From: Silvimonas iriomotensis
GTDB lineage: Bacteria; Pseudomonadota; Gammaproteobacteria; Burkholderiales; Chitinibacteraceae
DNA: 64,000 bases
Direction of reading: 5' to 3'
Assembly: GCF_014645535.1 (NCBI RefSeq)
Contig: NZ_BMLX01000009.1
Span: 46,855 to 110,854 of the forward strand
This document shows, in pieces, positions 1 to 7,566 of this stretch. The notes under the pieces are model-generated. The model did no database searches and had not been told where the DNA came from. It was given only the letters and a program-made list of their open reading frames with translations. A program made the position numbers and the translations under genes. Numbering within the stretch: the first letter of the stretch is position 1; the number at the start of each line of letters is the position of its first letter.

Positions 1-2
1 AG

Positions 3-563
3 GCCGCCGGTATTGCCGCGCTGGCCCTGCATGGCCGCACGCGGGAAGACATGTATAACGGCGCGGCCCGCTATGGGCTGATTCGTGAAGTCAAATCCAT
101 GCTGCGTATTCCGGTGATTGCCAATGGCGACATCGATACGCCGCAAAAAGCCAAAGCCGTACTGGCCGAAACCGGTGCCGACGCGATCATGATTGGTCGC
201 GCAGCGCAGGGTCGGCCCTGGTTGTTCCGCGAAATTGCGCACTATCTGGCCACTGGCGACATACTGCCTGCGCCCGAGGTCAGCGAGATTCGTGCTGTAT
301 TGTTGCAACACCTTGACGAGCTTTATGCGTTTTATGGCGAGTATTCCGGTTGCCGGATTGCCCGCAAGCATATCGCCTGGTATACCAAGGGCCTGAAGGA
401 TGGCAATGCTTTTCGCCAGGCCATGTACAAGCTGGACTCGACCGCTGCGCAGCATGCCGCTGTGAGCGCGTATTTCGATAGTCTGGCTGAACTGGGCGAG
501 CGGTTGATTTACGACATGGAGGAGACTGCCACGCACGCGGATGTCGCGCTCGCGGCAGCATGA
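3..563 (+). CDS. dusB: tRNA-dihydrouridine synthase B, 3' part
   Basis: The frame is already open at base 3, so the start and roughly the first half of the gene lie to the left. The remaining 186 residues are the C-terminal part of a tRNA-dihydrouridine synthase, an FMN enzyme that reduces uridines in the tRNA D-arm with NADPH. The family motif HGRTR is at bases 30-44. An IANGDI strand and a MIGRAAQGRPW phosphate-binding loop follow, then the helical tRNA-binding tail. It is followed 76 bp later by fis, the classic dusB-fis operon order of proteobacteria, which favours DusB over DusA or DusC. Confidence 0.93.
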   Translation, partial: AAGIAALALHGRTREDMYNGAARYGLIREVKSMLRIPVIANGDIDTPQKAKAVLAETGADAIMIGRAAQGRPWLFREIAHYLATGDILPAPEVSEIRAVLLQHLDELYAFYGEYSGCRIARKHIAWYTKGLKDGNAFRQAMYKLDSTAAQHAAVSAYFDSLAELGERLIYDMEETATHADVALAAA

Positions 564-639
564 CGGCAGGCCACAAGGCCGCCGCATTTATCACTAAAAG
601 TCCCAGGCAAGACCTGAGGGCAGTTTCAGGGAAGTAACC

Positions 640-903
640 ATGAACCAGCCAGCCACTTGCGTCATTACGCAGGAAGAAGATCCTATCGCTGAATCCATCC
701 GGTCCTCGCTGGCCCGGTATTTCGAGGATCTGGATGGTGAAGCGCCGTGCGCGCTTTATGACATGGTTCTGGCACGCGTTGAAAAACCGTTGCTGGAGCT
801 CGTCCTTGATCACGTTGCCGGTAACCAGACCCGCGCCGCAGAAGTGCTGGGCATCAATCGCAATACGTTGCGTAAAAAACTGCAGACCTACGACATGCTT
901 TGA
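640..903 (+). CDS. fis: Fis family nucleoid-associated DNA-binding protein
   Basis: This 87-residue protein has the size and layout of Fis. A divergent N-terminal arm and dimerisation helices are followed by a C-terminal helix-turn-helix, where GNQTRAAEVLGINRNTLRKK (about residues 61-80) is almost the family signature. Fis bends DNA and tunes rRNA, tRNA and metabolic promoters in fast growth. It follows dusB on the same strand, as in most proteobacteria. The start is an ATG with AGGGAAG just upstream. No terminator is visible before purH 110 bp further on, so read-through into purH is possible. Confidence 0.93.
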   Translation: MNQPATCVITQEEDPIAESIRSSLARYFEDLDGEAPCALYDMVLARVEKPLLELVLDHVAGNQTRAAEVLGINRNTLRKKLQTYDML

Positions 904-1013
904 TCATCTGGTCAGGGCAGCACGTGCCACCGCCAGCGGGGCACCCGGTTTTACTGTGAGTTGTTTCGTTAGTGTTTTGATCTTTACCTCCACGGGCATC
1001 AGGAAAAACAGCA

Positions 1014-2576
1014 ATGACCATCATCAAGCGCGCGCTGATCAGCGTTTCCGACAAAACCGGTGTACTCGAATTTGCCAAAGCCCTCTCGGGTTTCGGTGTA
1101 GAGATCCTCTCTACCGGTGGTACCGCCAAACTGCTGGCAGACAACAACGTGCCGGTCATTGAAGTGGCCGATTACACCGGCTTTCCTGAAATGCTGGATG
1201 GCCGCGTGAAAACGCTGCACCCCAAAATCCACGGCGGCATTCTGGGCCGTCGCGATCTGGACAGCCACGTGGCCAAAATGGCCGAACACGGTATTGGCAA
1301 TATCGACCTGGTGTGCGTGAACCTCTACCCGTTCGAAGCCACCATCGCCAAGCCCGATTGCAGCTTTGAAGATGCCATCGAGAACATCGATATCGGTGGC
1401 CCGGCCATGGTGCGTTCCGCCGCCAAGAACCACGCCCACGTTGCCATTGTGACCGATGCGTCTGACTACGCACCGCTGATCGCAGAAATGAAAGACAACC
1501 AGGGCGGCCTGACGCTGGCTACCCGCGTGGGTCTGGCCAAAAAGGCGTTCAGCCATACCGCTGCCTATGACGGCGCGATCTCCAACTACCTGACCGCACT
1601 GACCACAGACGGCGAGAAAAAAGCCTACCCGGAACGCCTGAACCTGCAATTCGTGAAGGTGCAGGACATGCGTTACGGCGAAAACCCGCACCAGTCCGCC
1701 GCCTTCTACCGCGATCTGGACCCGGCCGCCGGCAGCCTGTCGCGTTACGCCCAGCTGCAAGGCAAGGAACTGTCGTACAACAACATCGCTGACTCTGATG
1801 CGGCATGGGAAGCCGTGAAGCAGTTTGAAGAGCCGGCCTGCGTGATCGTCAAGCACGCCAACCCGTGCGGCGTGGCCGTGGGTGCCGATACCTTCAGCGC
1901 GTACCGCCTTGCGTTCGCGACCGATACCACCTCGGCCTTCGGCGGCATCATTGCGTTTAACCGCGAAGTGGATGGCGACACCGTCCAGGCCGTGGCTGCC
2001 CAGTTCCTGGAAGTGCTGATCGCCCCGGGCTACAGCGCCGATGCGCTGGCGCTGCTGGCCAAGAAGCCGAACGTGCGCGTACTGACCGTGCCGCTGGAAT
2101 CGGGTGAGAACAAGTTTGATGTGAAGCGCGTTGGTGGTGGCCTGCTGGTGCAAACACCGGATGTCCACGCCCTCAAGCTGTCTGATCTGAAGGTCGTGAC
2201 CAAGAAGTCCCCGACTGAAGCACAGCTCAAAGACATGTTGTTTGCCTGGCGCGTGGCCAAGTTCGTCAAATCCAATGCCATCGTGTTCTGCGGCAATGGC
2301 CAGACCCTGGGTATCGGCGCCGGCCAGATGAGCCGCGTTGATTCGACCAAGATCGCCGCCATCAAGGCACGCTCGGCCGGTCTGGAACTGCGTGGCTCCG
2401 TGGCCGCGTCGGATGCTTTCTTCCCGTTCCGCGACGGTGTCGATGTGATCGCTGAAAACGGCGTGTCGGCCATCATCCAGCCGGGTGGCTCTGTGCGTGA
2501 TGAAGAAGTCATCGCCGCAGCCGACGAACATGGCATCGCCATGGTGCTGACGGGCATCCGCCACTTCCGTCACTAA
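1014..2576 (+). CDS. purH: bifunctional AICAR transformylase / IMP cyclohydrolase
   Basis: PurH carries out the last two steps of IMP synthesis: formyl transfer from 10-formyl-THF to AICAR, then ring closure. The 520 residues match the usual length. The N-terminal MGS-like cyclohydrolase domain covers about 1-145, with [13 protein letters not shown] at residues 68-80. The AICARFT domain fills the rest, including [13 protein letters not shown], the Lys-His pair in VKHANPCG, and [11 protein letters not shown] near the C-terminus. It starts at an ATG preceded by CAGGAAA. purD lies 0.9 kb downstream with pagP in between, which is an unusual insertion in a purine pair. Confidence 0.97.
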   Translation: MTIIKRALISVSDKTGVLEFAKALSGFGVEILSTGGTAKLLADNNVPVIEVADYTGFPEMLDGRVKTLHPKIHGGILGRRDLDSHVAKMAEHGIGNIDLVCVNLYPFEATIAKPDCSFEDAIENIDIGGPAMVRSAAKNHAHVAIVTDASDYAPLIAEMKDNQGGLTLATRVGLAKKAFSHTAAYDGAISNYLTALTTDGEKKAYPERLNLQFVKVQDMRYGENPHQSAAFYRDLDPAAGSLSRYAQLQGKELSYNNIADSDAAWEAVKQFEEPACVIVKHANPCGVAVGADTFSAYRLAFATDTTSAFGGIIAFNREVDGDTVQAVAAQFLEVLIAPGYSADALALLAKKPNVRVLTVPLESGENKFDVKRVGGGLLVQTPDVHALKLSDLKVVTKKSPTEAQLKDMLFAWRVAKFVKSNAIVFCGNGQTLGIGAGQMSRVDSTKIAAIKARSAGLELRGSVAASDAFFPFRDGVDVIAENGVSAIIQPGGSVRDEEVIAAADEHGIAMVLTGIRHFRH

Positions 2577-2940
2577 GCAAACCAGTCCCACCTTCCTGGT
2601 CATCCCGTGTGTGCTGTCTGGCATAAGGGGTGCCAGGATGAGCTTCATATCTGGTTGTCATGTTGTCGGATCACACTGACGGCAGGGCAACCGGTTCAAC
2701 CTGATGTGCTTTGCTGCGTTAAGAGCAAACAGTACCGGCCCGAACAGGCCCGCGCCCCGTAGGGACAGTCTGGTTTCCTTGCAGGAAGTTGACTGGCTTG
2801 CTTGGCATGGACGCGGCAGGCTGTAAAATGCCGGCAGAACGTGCATGCTGCGTTGCAATCAGGTTCACGGATCGTGCCAACCAGCCCGCAACTGGTCAGA
2901 TCCGTACCGCTTCATATTCACCAGAAGAAACTCGTCTCTC
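2577..2940 (+). promoter_or_regulatory. purH-pagP intergenic region with a candidate pagP promoter
   Basis: No gene is convincing in these 364 bases. A sigma-70-like pair sits late in the region: TTGGCA at 2802-2807 and TAAAAT at 2824-2829 with a 16 bp spacer. That would give a leader of roughly 105 bases before pagP. No strong rho-independent terminator is visible after purH. Only a weak ACCAG/CTGGT inverted repeat occurs just past the stop. Confidence 0.4.
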
Positions 2941-3501
2941 ATGAAAAAAACACTTGCTGCCTTGATCTTGAGCCTTGCTGCGCCGTTGGCGTCAGCCATT
3001 GACTGCACCGGCATGGGAAGCTGGCTCGACCAGGCCTGTACACACGTTTCTGATGTGTACCAGAACGGCAAGTCGGATATTTATATCTCCGGCTACACCT
3101 GGCATGACCCGCACCAGTACACCGAAGAAAAACTGGAACAACTGAACAAGTGGGGCTGGGGTGGCGGTTATGGCCGGCACGTCATTGATGACAAGGGCAA
3201 CGAAGATATCGTTCTGGGCCTGATGTTTTCTGACTCGCACAAGAACCCGGAATTCATGGTGGGCTACGCCGGGCTGTGGTTTACCGACCCGATCCTGGGC
3301 GGCTTGTCGTTCGGCGGTGGTTACTCCGTCGGCATGACCTCCCGCCGGGACATCTTTGGTGGTATTCCTTTCCCGATCGCGCTGCCGGTGGCCGCGATCC
3401 GCTATCGTCAGGTTTACATCATGGGCACCTGGATTCCCAGCCTGGGCGGCGTGAACAACGGGGATGTGGCTTTCTTCTTCAGTCGCTACGCATTTGAATA
3501 A
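2941..3501 (+). CDS. pagP: lipid A palmitoyltransferase PagP
   Basis: PagP is an outer-membrane beta-barrel enzyme that moves a palmitate from phospholipid to lipid A, making the envelope more resistant to cationic peptides. The ATG at 2941 gives 186 residues starting with a clear signal peptide (MKKTLAALILSLAAPLASA). A longer frame opens at 2845, but its extra N-terminus would bury the signal. The catalytic residues of the family are present: His in the YTWHDPHQY segment, and Asp-Ser in MFSDSHKN. Aromatic-rich strands continue to a C-terminal Phe-Glu. The stop lies 13 bases before purD, so the two are probably cotranscribed. Confidence 0.9.
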   Translation: MKKTLAALILSLAAPLASAIDCTGMGSWLDQACTHVSDVYQNGKSDIYISGYTWHDPHQYTEEKLEQLNKWGWGGGYGRHVIDDKGNEDIVLGLMFSDSHKNPEFMVGYAGLWFTDPILGGLSFGGGYSVGMTSRRDIFGGIPFPIALPVAAIRYRQVYIMGTWIPSLGGVNNGDVAFFFSRYAFE

Positions 3502-3514
3502 TCAGGATATACAC

Positions 3515-4789
3515 ATGAACGTGCTTGTAATCGGCAATGGCGGGCGCGAACACGCGCTGGCCTGGAAATTGTCGCAGTCGCCCCGTGTGGGCAAGGTATT
3601 TGTGGCGCCGGGCAACGCGGGTACCGCGCTGGAGCCCAATCTGACCAATGTGCCGATCACTGATATCGACGTGCTGGTGGCCTTTGCCCAGCGCGAGCAG
3701 ATCCAGCTTACCGTCGTTGGCCCGGAAGCCCCGTTGTCCAAAGGGGTGGTCGATGCGTTCCGCAAAGCCGGCCTGAAGATTTTTGGCCCGACCAAAGCCG
3801 CAGCACAGCTGGAAAGCTCCAAGGATTTCGCCAAGGCCTTCATGAAGCGCCATGGCATCCCCACTGCCGACTACGAGACCTTCTCTGACGCCGCCAAAGC
3901 GCACGCCTATATCGACGCCAAGGGCGCTCCGATTGTCATCAAGGCCGATGGTCTGGCCGCCGGCAAGGGCGTGGTGGTGGCAATGTCGCTGCAAGAAGCC
4001 CATGACGCCGTGGACAGCATGTTGTCTGACAACAAGCTGGGCGACGCTGGCGCGCGTGTGGTGATTGAAGAATTCCTGACCGGTGAAGAAGCCAGCTTCA
4101 TCGTCATGGTAGATGGCAAGAACGTGCTGGCGCTGGCCTCCAGCCAGGATCACAAACGTCTGAAAGACCACGACGAAGGCCCCAACACGGGCGGCATGGG
4201 CGCCTACAGCCCGGCCCCGGTGGTGACGCCGGAAATCCACGCCAGGGCCATGCGTGAAGTGATCATGCCGACCATACAGGGCATGGCACGCGACGGCATC
4301 ATCTTCACCGGCTTTTTGTACGCCGGTCTGATGATCAGCCCGGAAGGCCAGCTCAAGACCCTGGAATTCAACTGCCGCATGGGCGACCCGGAAACCCAGC
4401 CGATCATGCTGCGTCTGAAGAGCGATCTGGTGAACCTGGTCGAGCATGCCGTTGAAGGCACGCTGGACAAGGTTGAAGCCGAATGGGATCGCCGCGTGGC
4501 GCTGGGTGTGGTGATGGCTGCTGCCAATTACCCGGAGACCCCGCGCGTGGGTGATGTGATCACTGGCGCGACGCCTGAGGTGGAAGACGGCCATGTGTTC
4601 CATGCCGGTACCAAGCTCAATGCAGATGGCAAGCCGGTTACCAGCGGCGGGCGCGTGTTGTGCGTGACTGCGTTTGGTGAGACGTTCAAGGCGGCGCAGA
4701 AGCGGGCTTATGAGTTGTTGTCCGGGGTGCATTTTGATGGTGAGCAGCACCGGACGGATATTGGCTGGCGGGCGATTAGCCGGAAGTGA
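3515..4789 (+). CDS. purD: phosphoribosylamine-glycine ligase (GAR synthetase)
   Basis: PurD joins glycine to phosphoribosylamine with ATP, the second step of purine synthesis. The 424 residues match the family length. The N-domain begins MNVLVIGNGGREHALAW. The ATP-grasp core includes VIKADGLAAGKGVVVA, the DHKRLKDHDEGPNTGGMGAY stretch and LEFNCRMGDPETQ. The C-terminal domain ends FDGEQHRTDIGWRA. The frame is open upstream into pagP, but the ATG at 3515 gives the canonical N-terminus and follows the pagP stop by 13 bases. A G-rich tract and a loose terminator hairpin follow the stop. Confidence 0.97.
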   Translation: MNVLVIGNGGREHALAWKLSQSPRVGKVFVAPGNAGTALEPNLTNVPITDIDVLVAFAQREQIQLTVVGPEAPLSKGVVDAFRKAGLKIFGPTKAAAQLESSKDFAKAFMKRHGIPTADYETFSDAAKAHAYIDAKGAPIVIKADGLAAGKGVVVAMSLQEAHDAVDSMLSDNKLGDAGARVVIEEFLTGEEASFIVMVDGKNVLALASSQDHKRLKDHDEGPNTGGMGAYSPAPVVTPEIHARAMREVIMPTIQGMARDGIIFTGFLYAGLMISPEGQLKTLEFNCRMGDPETQPIMLRLKSDLVNLVEHAVEGTLDKVEAEWDRRVALGVVMAAANYPETPRVGDVITGATPEVEDGHVFHAGTKLNADGKPVTSGGRVLCVTAFGETFKAAQKRAYELLSGVHFDGEQHRTDIGWRAISRK

Positions 4790-4796
4790 TTTGTTT

Positions 4797-4815
4797 GGGT
4801 GGGGTGGGGGTTGGG
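4797..4815 (+). repeat. G-quadruplex-type G-tract after purD
   Basis: Four runs of three to five G separated by one or two T (GGG-T-GGGG-T-GGGGG-TT-GGG) begin 8 bases after the purD stop. This fits the general G3+N1-7 quadruplex rule on the + strand. A second G-rich patch (six G, A, five G) lies at 4855-4866. The sequence shows only the pattern, and folding is inferred. Confidence 0.6.
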
Positions 4816-4816
4816 C

Positions 4817-4848
4817 AAAAAAAGGCCGTCGTTGAGATGGCTTTTTTT
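4817..4848 (+). terminator. probable purD terminator hairpin
   Basis: Seven A (4817-4823) and GCC can pair with GGC and seven T (4839-4848). One bulged G lies in the left arm and the loop is about 11 bases. The T-run on the + strand suits an intrinsic terminator for the purH-pagP-purD run. The bulge makes it weaker than the other terminators in the window. Confidence 0.5.
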
Positions 4849-4887
4849 GTTTTTGGGGGGAGGGGGAGTGGTTAGCTTGTGAAGCCT

Positions 4888-4928
4888 AAACCCAAACCCA
4901 AACCCAAACCCAAACCCAAACCCAAACC
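4888..4928. repeat. telomere-like (AAACCC)n hexamer array
   Basis: Six perfect AAACCC units plus a partial seventh lie immediately left of the structured repeat element that starts at 4931. On the other strand this reads (GGGTTT)n, another run with quadruplex potential. The array is noncoding. No gene overlaps it. Confidence 0.85.
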
Positions 4929-4930
4929 TT

Positions 4931-5179
4931 GTTAGCGCCTGCGGCGCGGTGTTTTGATACCGGGGGTGCCCGGAGCACGGTACTTTTCTTTGGGTCGCCA
5001 AAGAAAAGTACCCAAAAGAAAGGCGACCCCTGCGACGGCGCTCGCTACGCGAGTTCCCTGCGCTTCTCGCGAAGTCCGGCTGGCTACGGGAACTCGCTTC
5101 GCTCAAACACCCCTTCGCCGCAACCCCGGACTTCGCTGCGATGCTCGGCGCAGTCAGGGGGAGGGACGTCAAAAGCAAC
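4931..5179. repeat. structured dispersed repeat element, copy A
   Basis: This 249 bp stretch closely matches 12648-12900 in both sequence and order. It contains three stem-loops. The first is a 5 bp stem with loop GGTG (4960-4973). The second is a 15 bp perfect stem (arms 4979-4993 and 4998-5012, loop GTCG). The third is a long-range 10 bp pairing of 5049-5058 with 5088-5097. Short frames cross it on both strands. One encodes the RGRLSFGYFSLA-type sequence often seen as hypothetical proteins over such repeats, and I treat these as artefacts. It ends at the start of a hexamer array. Confidence 0.8.
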
Positions 5180-5195
5180 TGCAACCCCGGAAATC

Positions 5196-5267
5196 AACGG
5201 CAACGGCAACGGCAATGGCAATGGCAATGGCAATGGCAATGGCAACGGCAACGGCAACGGCAACGGC
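5196..5267. repeat. hexanucleotide tandem array (AAYGGC)12
   Basis: Twelve exact 6 bp units are arranged as three AACGGC, five AATGGC and four AACGGC. The block arrangement of the C/T variant points to slippage or unequal exchange rather than point mutation. It lies directly downstream of repeat element copy A. An equivalent but longer array lies beside copy B. Confidence 0.9.
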
Positions 5268-5326
5268 AGACCAATCGCGCAAACTGTCTGCTTGCAAGAA
5301 TGACCCGGCAGCCTCACCACTTCGTC

Positions 5327-5346
5327 ATTCCCGCGCAGGCGGGAAT
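5327..5346. repeat. dRS3-like inverted repeat (ATTCCC-N8-GGGAAT)
   Basis: This 20 bp site matches exactly the Neisseria dRS3 pattern ATTCCC, eight bases, GGGAAT. It is embedded in the wider form CGTCATTCCC...GGGAATCCAG that is scattered through many beta- and gammaproteobacterial genomes. In Neisseria such sites are known targets for filamentous prophage insertion. No prophage sequence is seen here. Confidence 0.8.
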
Positions 5347-5397
5347 CCAGTAAAGCCCTGAAACAGCACCACTCAAGCCAGCTCTGCCCCGGTGTGC

Positions 5398-5424
5398 AGG
5401 GTGGATGCGCAGAGCAATCCAACG
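5398..5424. repeat. AGGGTGGAT...AATCCAACG repeat module, degenerate copy
   Basis: The sequence resembles the better-preserved module at 13071-13097 (GGTGGATT, 8 bases, AATCCACC). Here the left arm is GGTGGATG and the right arm AATCCAAC, so the pairing is partly lost. Its presence in both repeat-rich spacers shows that they share several modules. Confidence 0.55.
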
Positions 5425-5434
5425 TACGCTCTGC

Positions 5435-5483
5435 CACACCTCACACCTCACACCTCACACCTCACACCTCACACCTCACACCC
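5435..5483. repeat. heptamer array (CACACCT)6 running into hemF
   Basis: Six exact CACACCT units and a final CACACCC run to 5483. The array covers the hemF stop codon (5476-5478) and its last codons. On the hemF strand the unit reads AGGTGTG, so the array looks like duplication outward from the 3' end of hemF. A shorter trace of the same heptamer occurs at about 9474-9486. Confidence 0.85.
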
Positions 5484-6372
5484 AGTCCTTGCCGATGAGG
5501 AAGTCGCTCATCAGGCGGGCTTCTGCTGATCCTTGTGGTGGGTGCCAGTCGTAGCGCCATTTCACAATCGGCGGCATCGACATGAGGATGGATTCGGTTC
5601 GCCCGCCAGACTGCAGGCCAAACAGGGTGCCGCGGTCCCATACCAGGTTGAATTCGACGTAGCGGCCGCGGCGATAGGCTTGCCAGTCGCGTTCGCGTTC
5701 GCCAAACGGGTATTCGCGGCGGCGTTCGACGATGGGTACCCAGGCATGCAGGAAGGCGTCGCCTACGGCGCGGATGAAGGCGAAGCCGCCTTCAAAACCC
5801 AGTTCTGACAAGTCGTCGAAGAAAATGCCGCCAATGCCGCGCGGTTCGTTGCGGTGTTTGAGGAAGAAATACGTGTCGCACCAGGCTTTGTACTTGGGGT
5901 AGTACGCGTCGCCAAACGGCGCCAGGGCGTCGCGGCAGGTGGTGTGGAAGTGATGGGCGTCTTCTTCAAAGCCGTAGTAGGGCGTCAGGTCCATGCCGCC
6001 GCCAAACCACACGACATCATCGTGACCTTCGGCATAGGCGCGGAACATGCGCACGTTCATGTGCACGGTCGGCACGTAGGGGTTGCGCGGGTGAATGACC
6101 AGCGATACGCCCATGGCTTCCCACGCGCGGCCGGCCAGTTCCGGGCGGTGCGCGGTGGCAGAAGGGGGCAGTGTCTGCCCTTTGACGTGAGAGAAATTAA
6201 CCCCGCCGCGCTCGATCAGGCCACCGTCTTCCACCAGCCGTGAAATCCCGCCCCCGCCTTCCGCGCGGTCCCACTGATCGTGGCGGAAGGTGTGACCATC
6301 CAGGTTTTCCAGCGTAGCGACGATGTTTTGCTGCAGCGACAACAGATAGTCGCGCACCTGGGAAGCGGACAT
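5476..6372 (-). CDS. hemF: oxygen-dependent coproporphyrinogen III oxidase
   Basis: HemF decarboxylates two propionates of coproporphyrinogen III to protoporphyrinogen IX, using O2, in the cytosol. The 298 residues match the family. Diagnostic stretches are [20 protein letters not shown] near the N-terminus, [43 protein letters not shown] and ESILMSMPP. The frame extends 39 codons upstream. The ATG at 6372 is chosen because it gives the usual N-terminus and has GGAG 8 bases ahead. The stop codon lies inside a heptamer tandem repeat. Its upstream neighbour panD ends in a strong terminator, so hemF needs its own promoter. Confidence 0.96.
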   Translation of the reverse strand: MSASQVRDYLLSLQQNIVATLENLDGHTFRHDQWDRAEGGGGISRLVEDGGLIERGGVNFSHVKGQTLPPSATAHRPELAGRAWEAMGVSLVIHPRNPYVPTVHMNVRMFRAYAEGHDDVVWFGGGMDLTPYYGFEEDAHHFHTTCRDALAPFGDAYYPKYKAWCDTYFFLKHRNEPRGIGGIFFDDLSELGFEGGFAFIRAVGDAFLHAWVPIVERRREYPFGERERDWQAYRRGRYVEFNLVWDRGTLFGLQSGGRTESILMSMPPIVKWRYDWHPPQGSAEARLMSDFLIGKDWV

Positions 6373-6444
6373 GGGGGTTTTCTCCGGATGCAAAGAAGCA
6401 AATGGTACGTGATTCATGCCCGGTCCGGCGCATGACGCCAAAAC

Positions 6445-6472
6445 AAAAGCCCCGCGTGCGGGCGGGGCTTTT
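6445..6472 (-). terminator. rho-independent terminator of panD
   Basis: A perfect 11 bp stem (6445-6455 with 6462-6472) rich in GC, with a 6-base loop, lies 17 bases after the panD stop. On the - strand it is followed by TTTTGTTTTGG. Confidence 0.85.
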
Positions 6473-6489
6473 AGCTGCGGCGGCGACAC

Positions 6490-6867
6490 TCAGTTTTGTG
6501 TCGGGATGCCGTGCTTGATTTCCTTGATCTTGTTTTGCGCATCAACGAACACCAGCGCCGGGTGATGGCTGGCCAGTTCGGTCTCGTTGTATTGGGCAAA
6601 GGTGGCGATGATCAGCAAGTCGCCCACCTGGGCCTGGCGCGCGGCGGAACCGTTCAGCGAGATGATGCCCGAGCCCCGTGCGCCCTTGATGGCGTAGGTC
6701 GAAAAACGTGCACCGTTGTTGATGTTCCAGATGGTGACTTCTTCAAACTCACGGATGTTCGCTGCTTCGAGGAGATCTTCATCGATAGCGCAAGACCCTT
6801 CGTAGTGCAGTTCGGCATGGGTGGCCGTGACACGGTGGATCTTGGATTTGAGCATGCTGCGGTTCAT
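6490..6867 (-). CDS. panD: aspartate 1-decarboxylase proenzyme
   Basis: PanD makes beta-alanine from aspartate for pantothenate and CoA. It is made as a proenzyme that cleaves itself at Gly-Ser to create a pyruvoyl group. The site is the Gly-Ser of [10 protein letters not shown], about residues 24-25. The 125 residues match the family, including [11 protein letters not shown] and [14 protein letters not shown]. The N-terminus MNRSML parallels the enterobacterial MIRTML, supporting this ATG. A TATAAT -10 element on this strand lies at 6900-6905, about 33 bases upstream, without an obvious -35 box. A strong terminator closes the unit. Confidence 0.96.
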   Translation of the reverse strand: MNRSMLKSKIHRVTATHAELHYEGSCAIDEDLLEAANIREFEEVTIWNINNGARFSTYAIKGARGSGIISLNGSAARQAQVGDLLIIATFAQYNETELASHHPALVFVDAQNKIKEIKHGIPTQN

Positions 6868-6963
6868 GGTAAAGCTCCGACATCACTTGTAAGGGCGCGA
6901 TTATAAATCGCAAATATGGCCGGTGTACTGGCACTTTCAGCCATCTGGCTGTTTGATCAATGA

Positions 6964-7515
6964 TCAGGCGCGGTAGACGAGGCAGTCGTCCAGCAAGAAC
7001 TCGCCCGGGCCTGGGCGCGCGTTCAGCAACACGCGGTCAAACGCCATCTGCTGGCCATCTACTTTCACCCAGGCCGGGATCACTTTGCCCTGGTAGCTCC
7101 CCACACTTTCGTCGGCGCGGATGATTTCCTGGGGTGTCACTGGCGCCGGCGGCGCGGCGGCTTCGGTGGCCTGGGCCAGCATGGCGGCGGCGCGGGCGAC
7201 TTCCGCTTCACGCTCGCGCGGTTGCACTGGCAGGTTGCGCAGGAACCAGCCAAACAGGAAGGCCGGCATGATCACCCGTGTCACGCGCTTGTGGTTATCC
7301 ACGCGACAGGCCACGCCAAAAACCTCGCCACACTTGGGGCATTGGGCCTTGGCGGCAATCGCCAGGCTGTCATCAAGCAAGCGCGCGACGCCAAACATGT
7401 CTTTAGCGCCCAGCATGTGGCCGCAACGCACGCACGGCTTGGAGAACTGCCGGATCTGCTCGCCGTTGGCAAAGCGCATCGGCAGGTAATAGTTCAAAGG
7501 GCGTTTCTGCTGCAT
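6964..7515 (-). CDS. zinc-ribbon protein of unknown function
   Basis: I do not recognise a characterised family. The 183-residue protein carries two CxxC pairs, CVRCGH near residue 28 and CPKCGE near residue 58, which would form a zinc ribbon. A short hydrophobic stretch (IMPAFLFGWFLRNL) follows, then an Ala/Pro/Glu-rich linker and a C-terminal domain of about 60 residues ending LLDDCLVYRA. No full membrane span is obvious. The ATG at 7515 is preferred over the TTG at 7521 because of GGGA spacing. It lies 51 bases downstream of the RNase II family gene stop and may be cotranscribed with it. Confidence 0.65.
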   Translation of the reverse strand: MQQKRPLNYYLPMRFANGEQIRQFSKPCVRCGHMLGAKDMFGVARLLDDSLAIAAKAQCPKCGEVFGVACRVDNHKRVTRVIMPAFLFGWFLRNLPVQPREREAEVARAAAMLAQATEAAAPPAPVTPQEIIRADESVGSYQGKVIPAWVKVDGQQMAFDRVLLNARPGPGEFLLDDCLVYRA

Positions 7516-7566
7516 AAACAATCATCCCGATTCGAACAGCCAGCCTGCCCGGCCGGCCATTCTTCG

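Noticed and set aside
999..2648. Long - strand frame opposite purH, and similar ones opposite purD and rep
   Set aside because: His/Gln/Val-rich composition with no motif, exactly covering a well-identified gene on the other strand.
4708..5184. Hypothetical proteins encoded within the structured repeats, both strands
   Set aside because: The RGRLSFGYFSLA-type sequence simply translates the dispersed element. Both copies show it, and no ribosome site or further homology exists.
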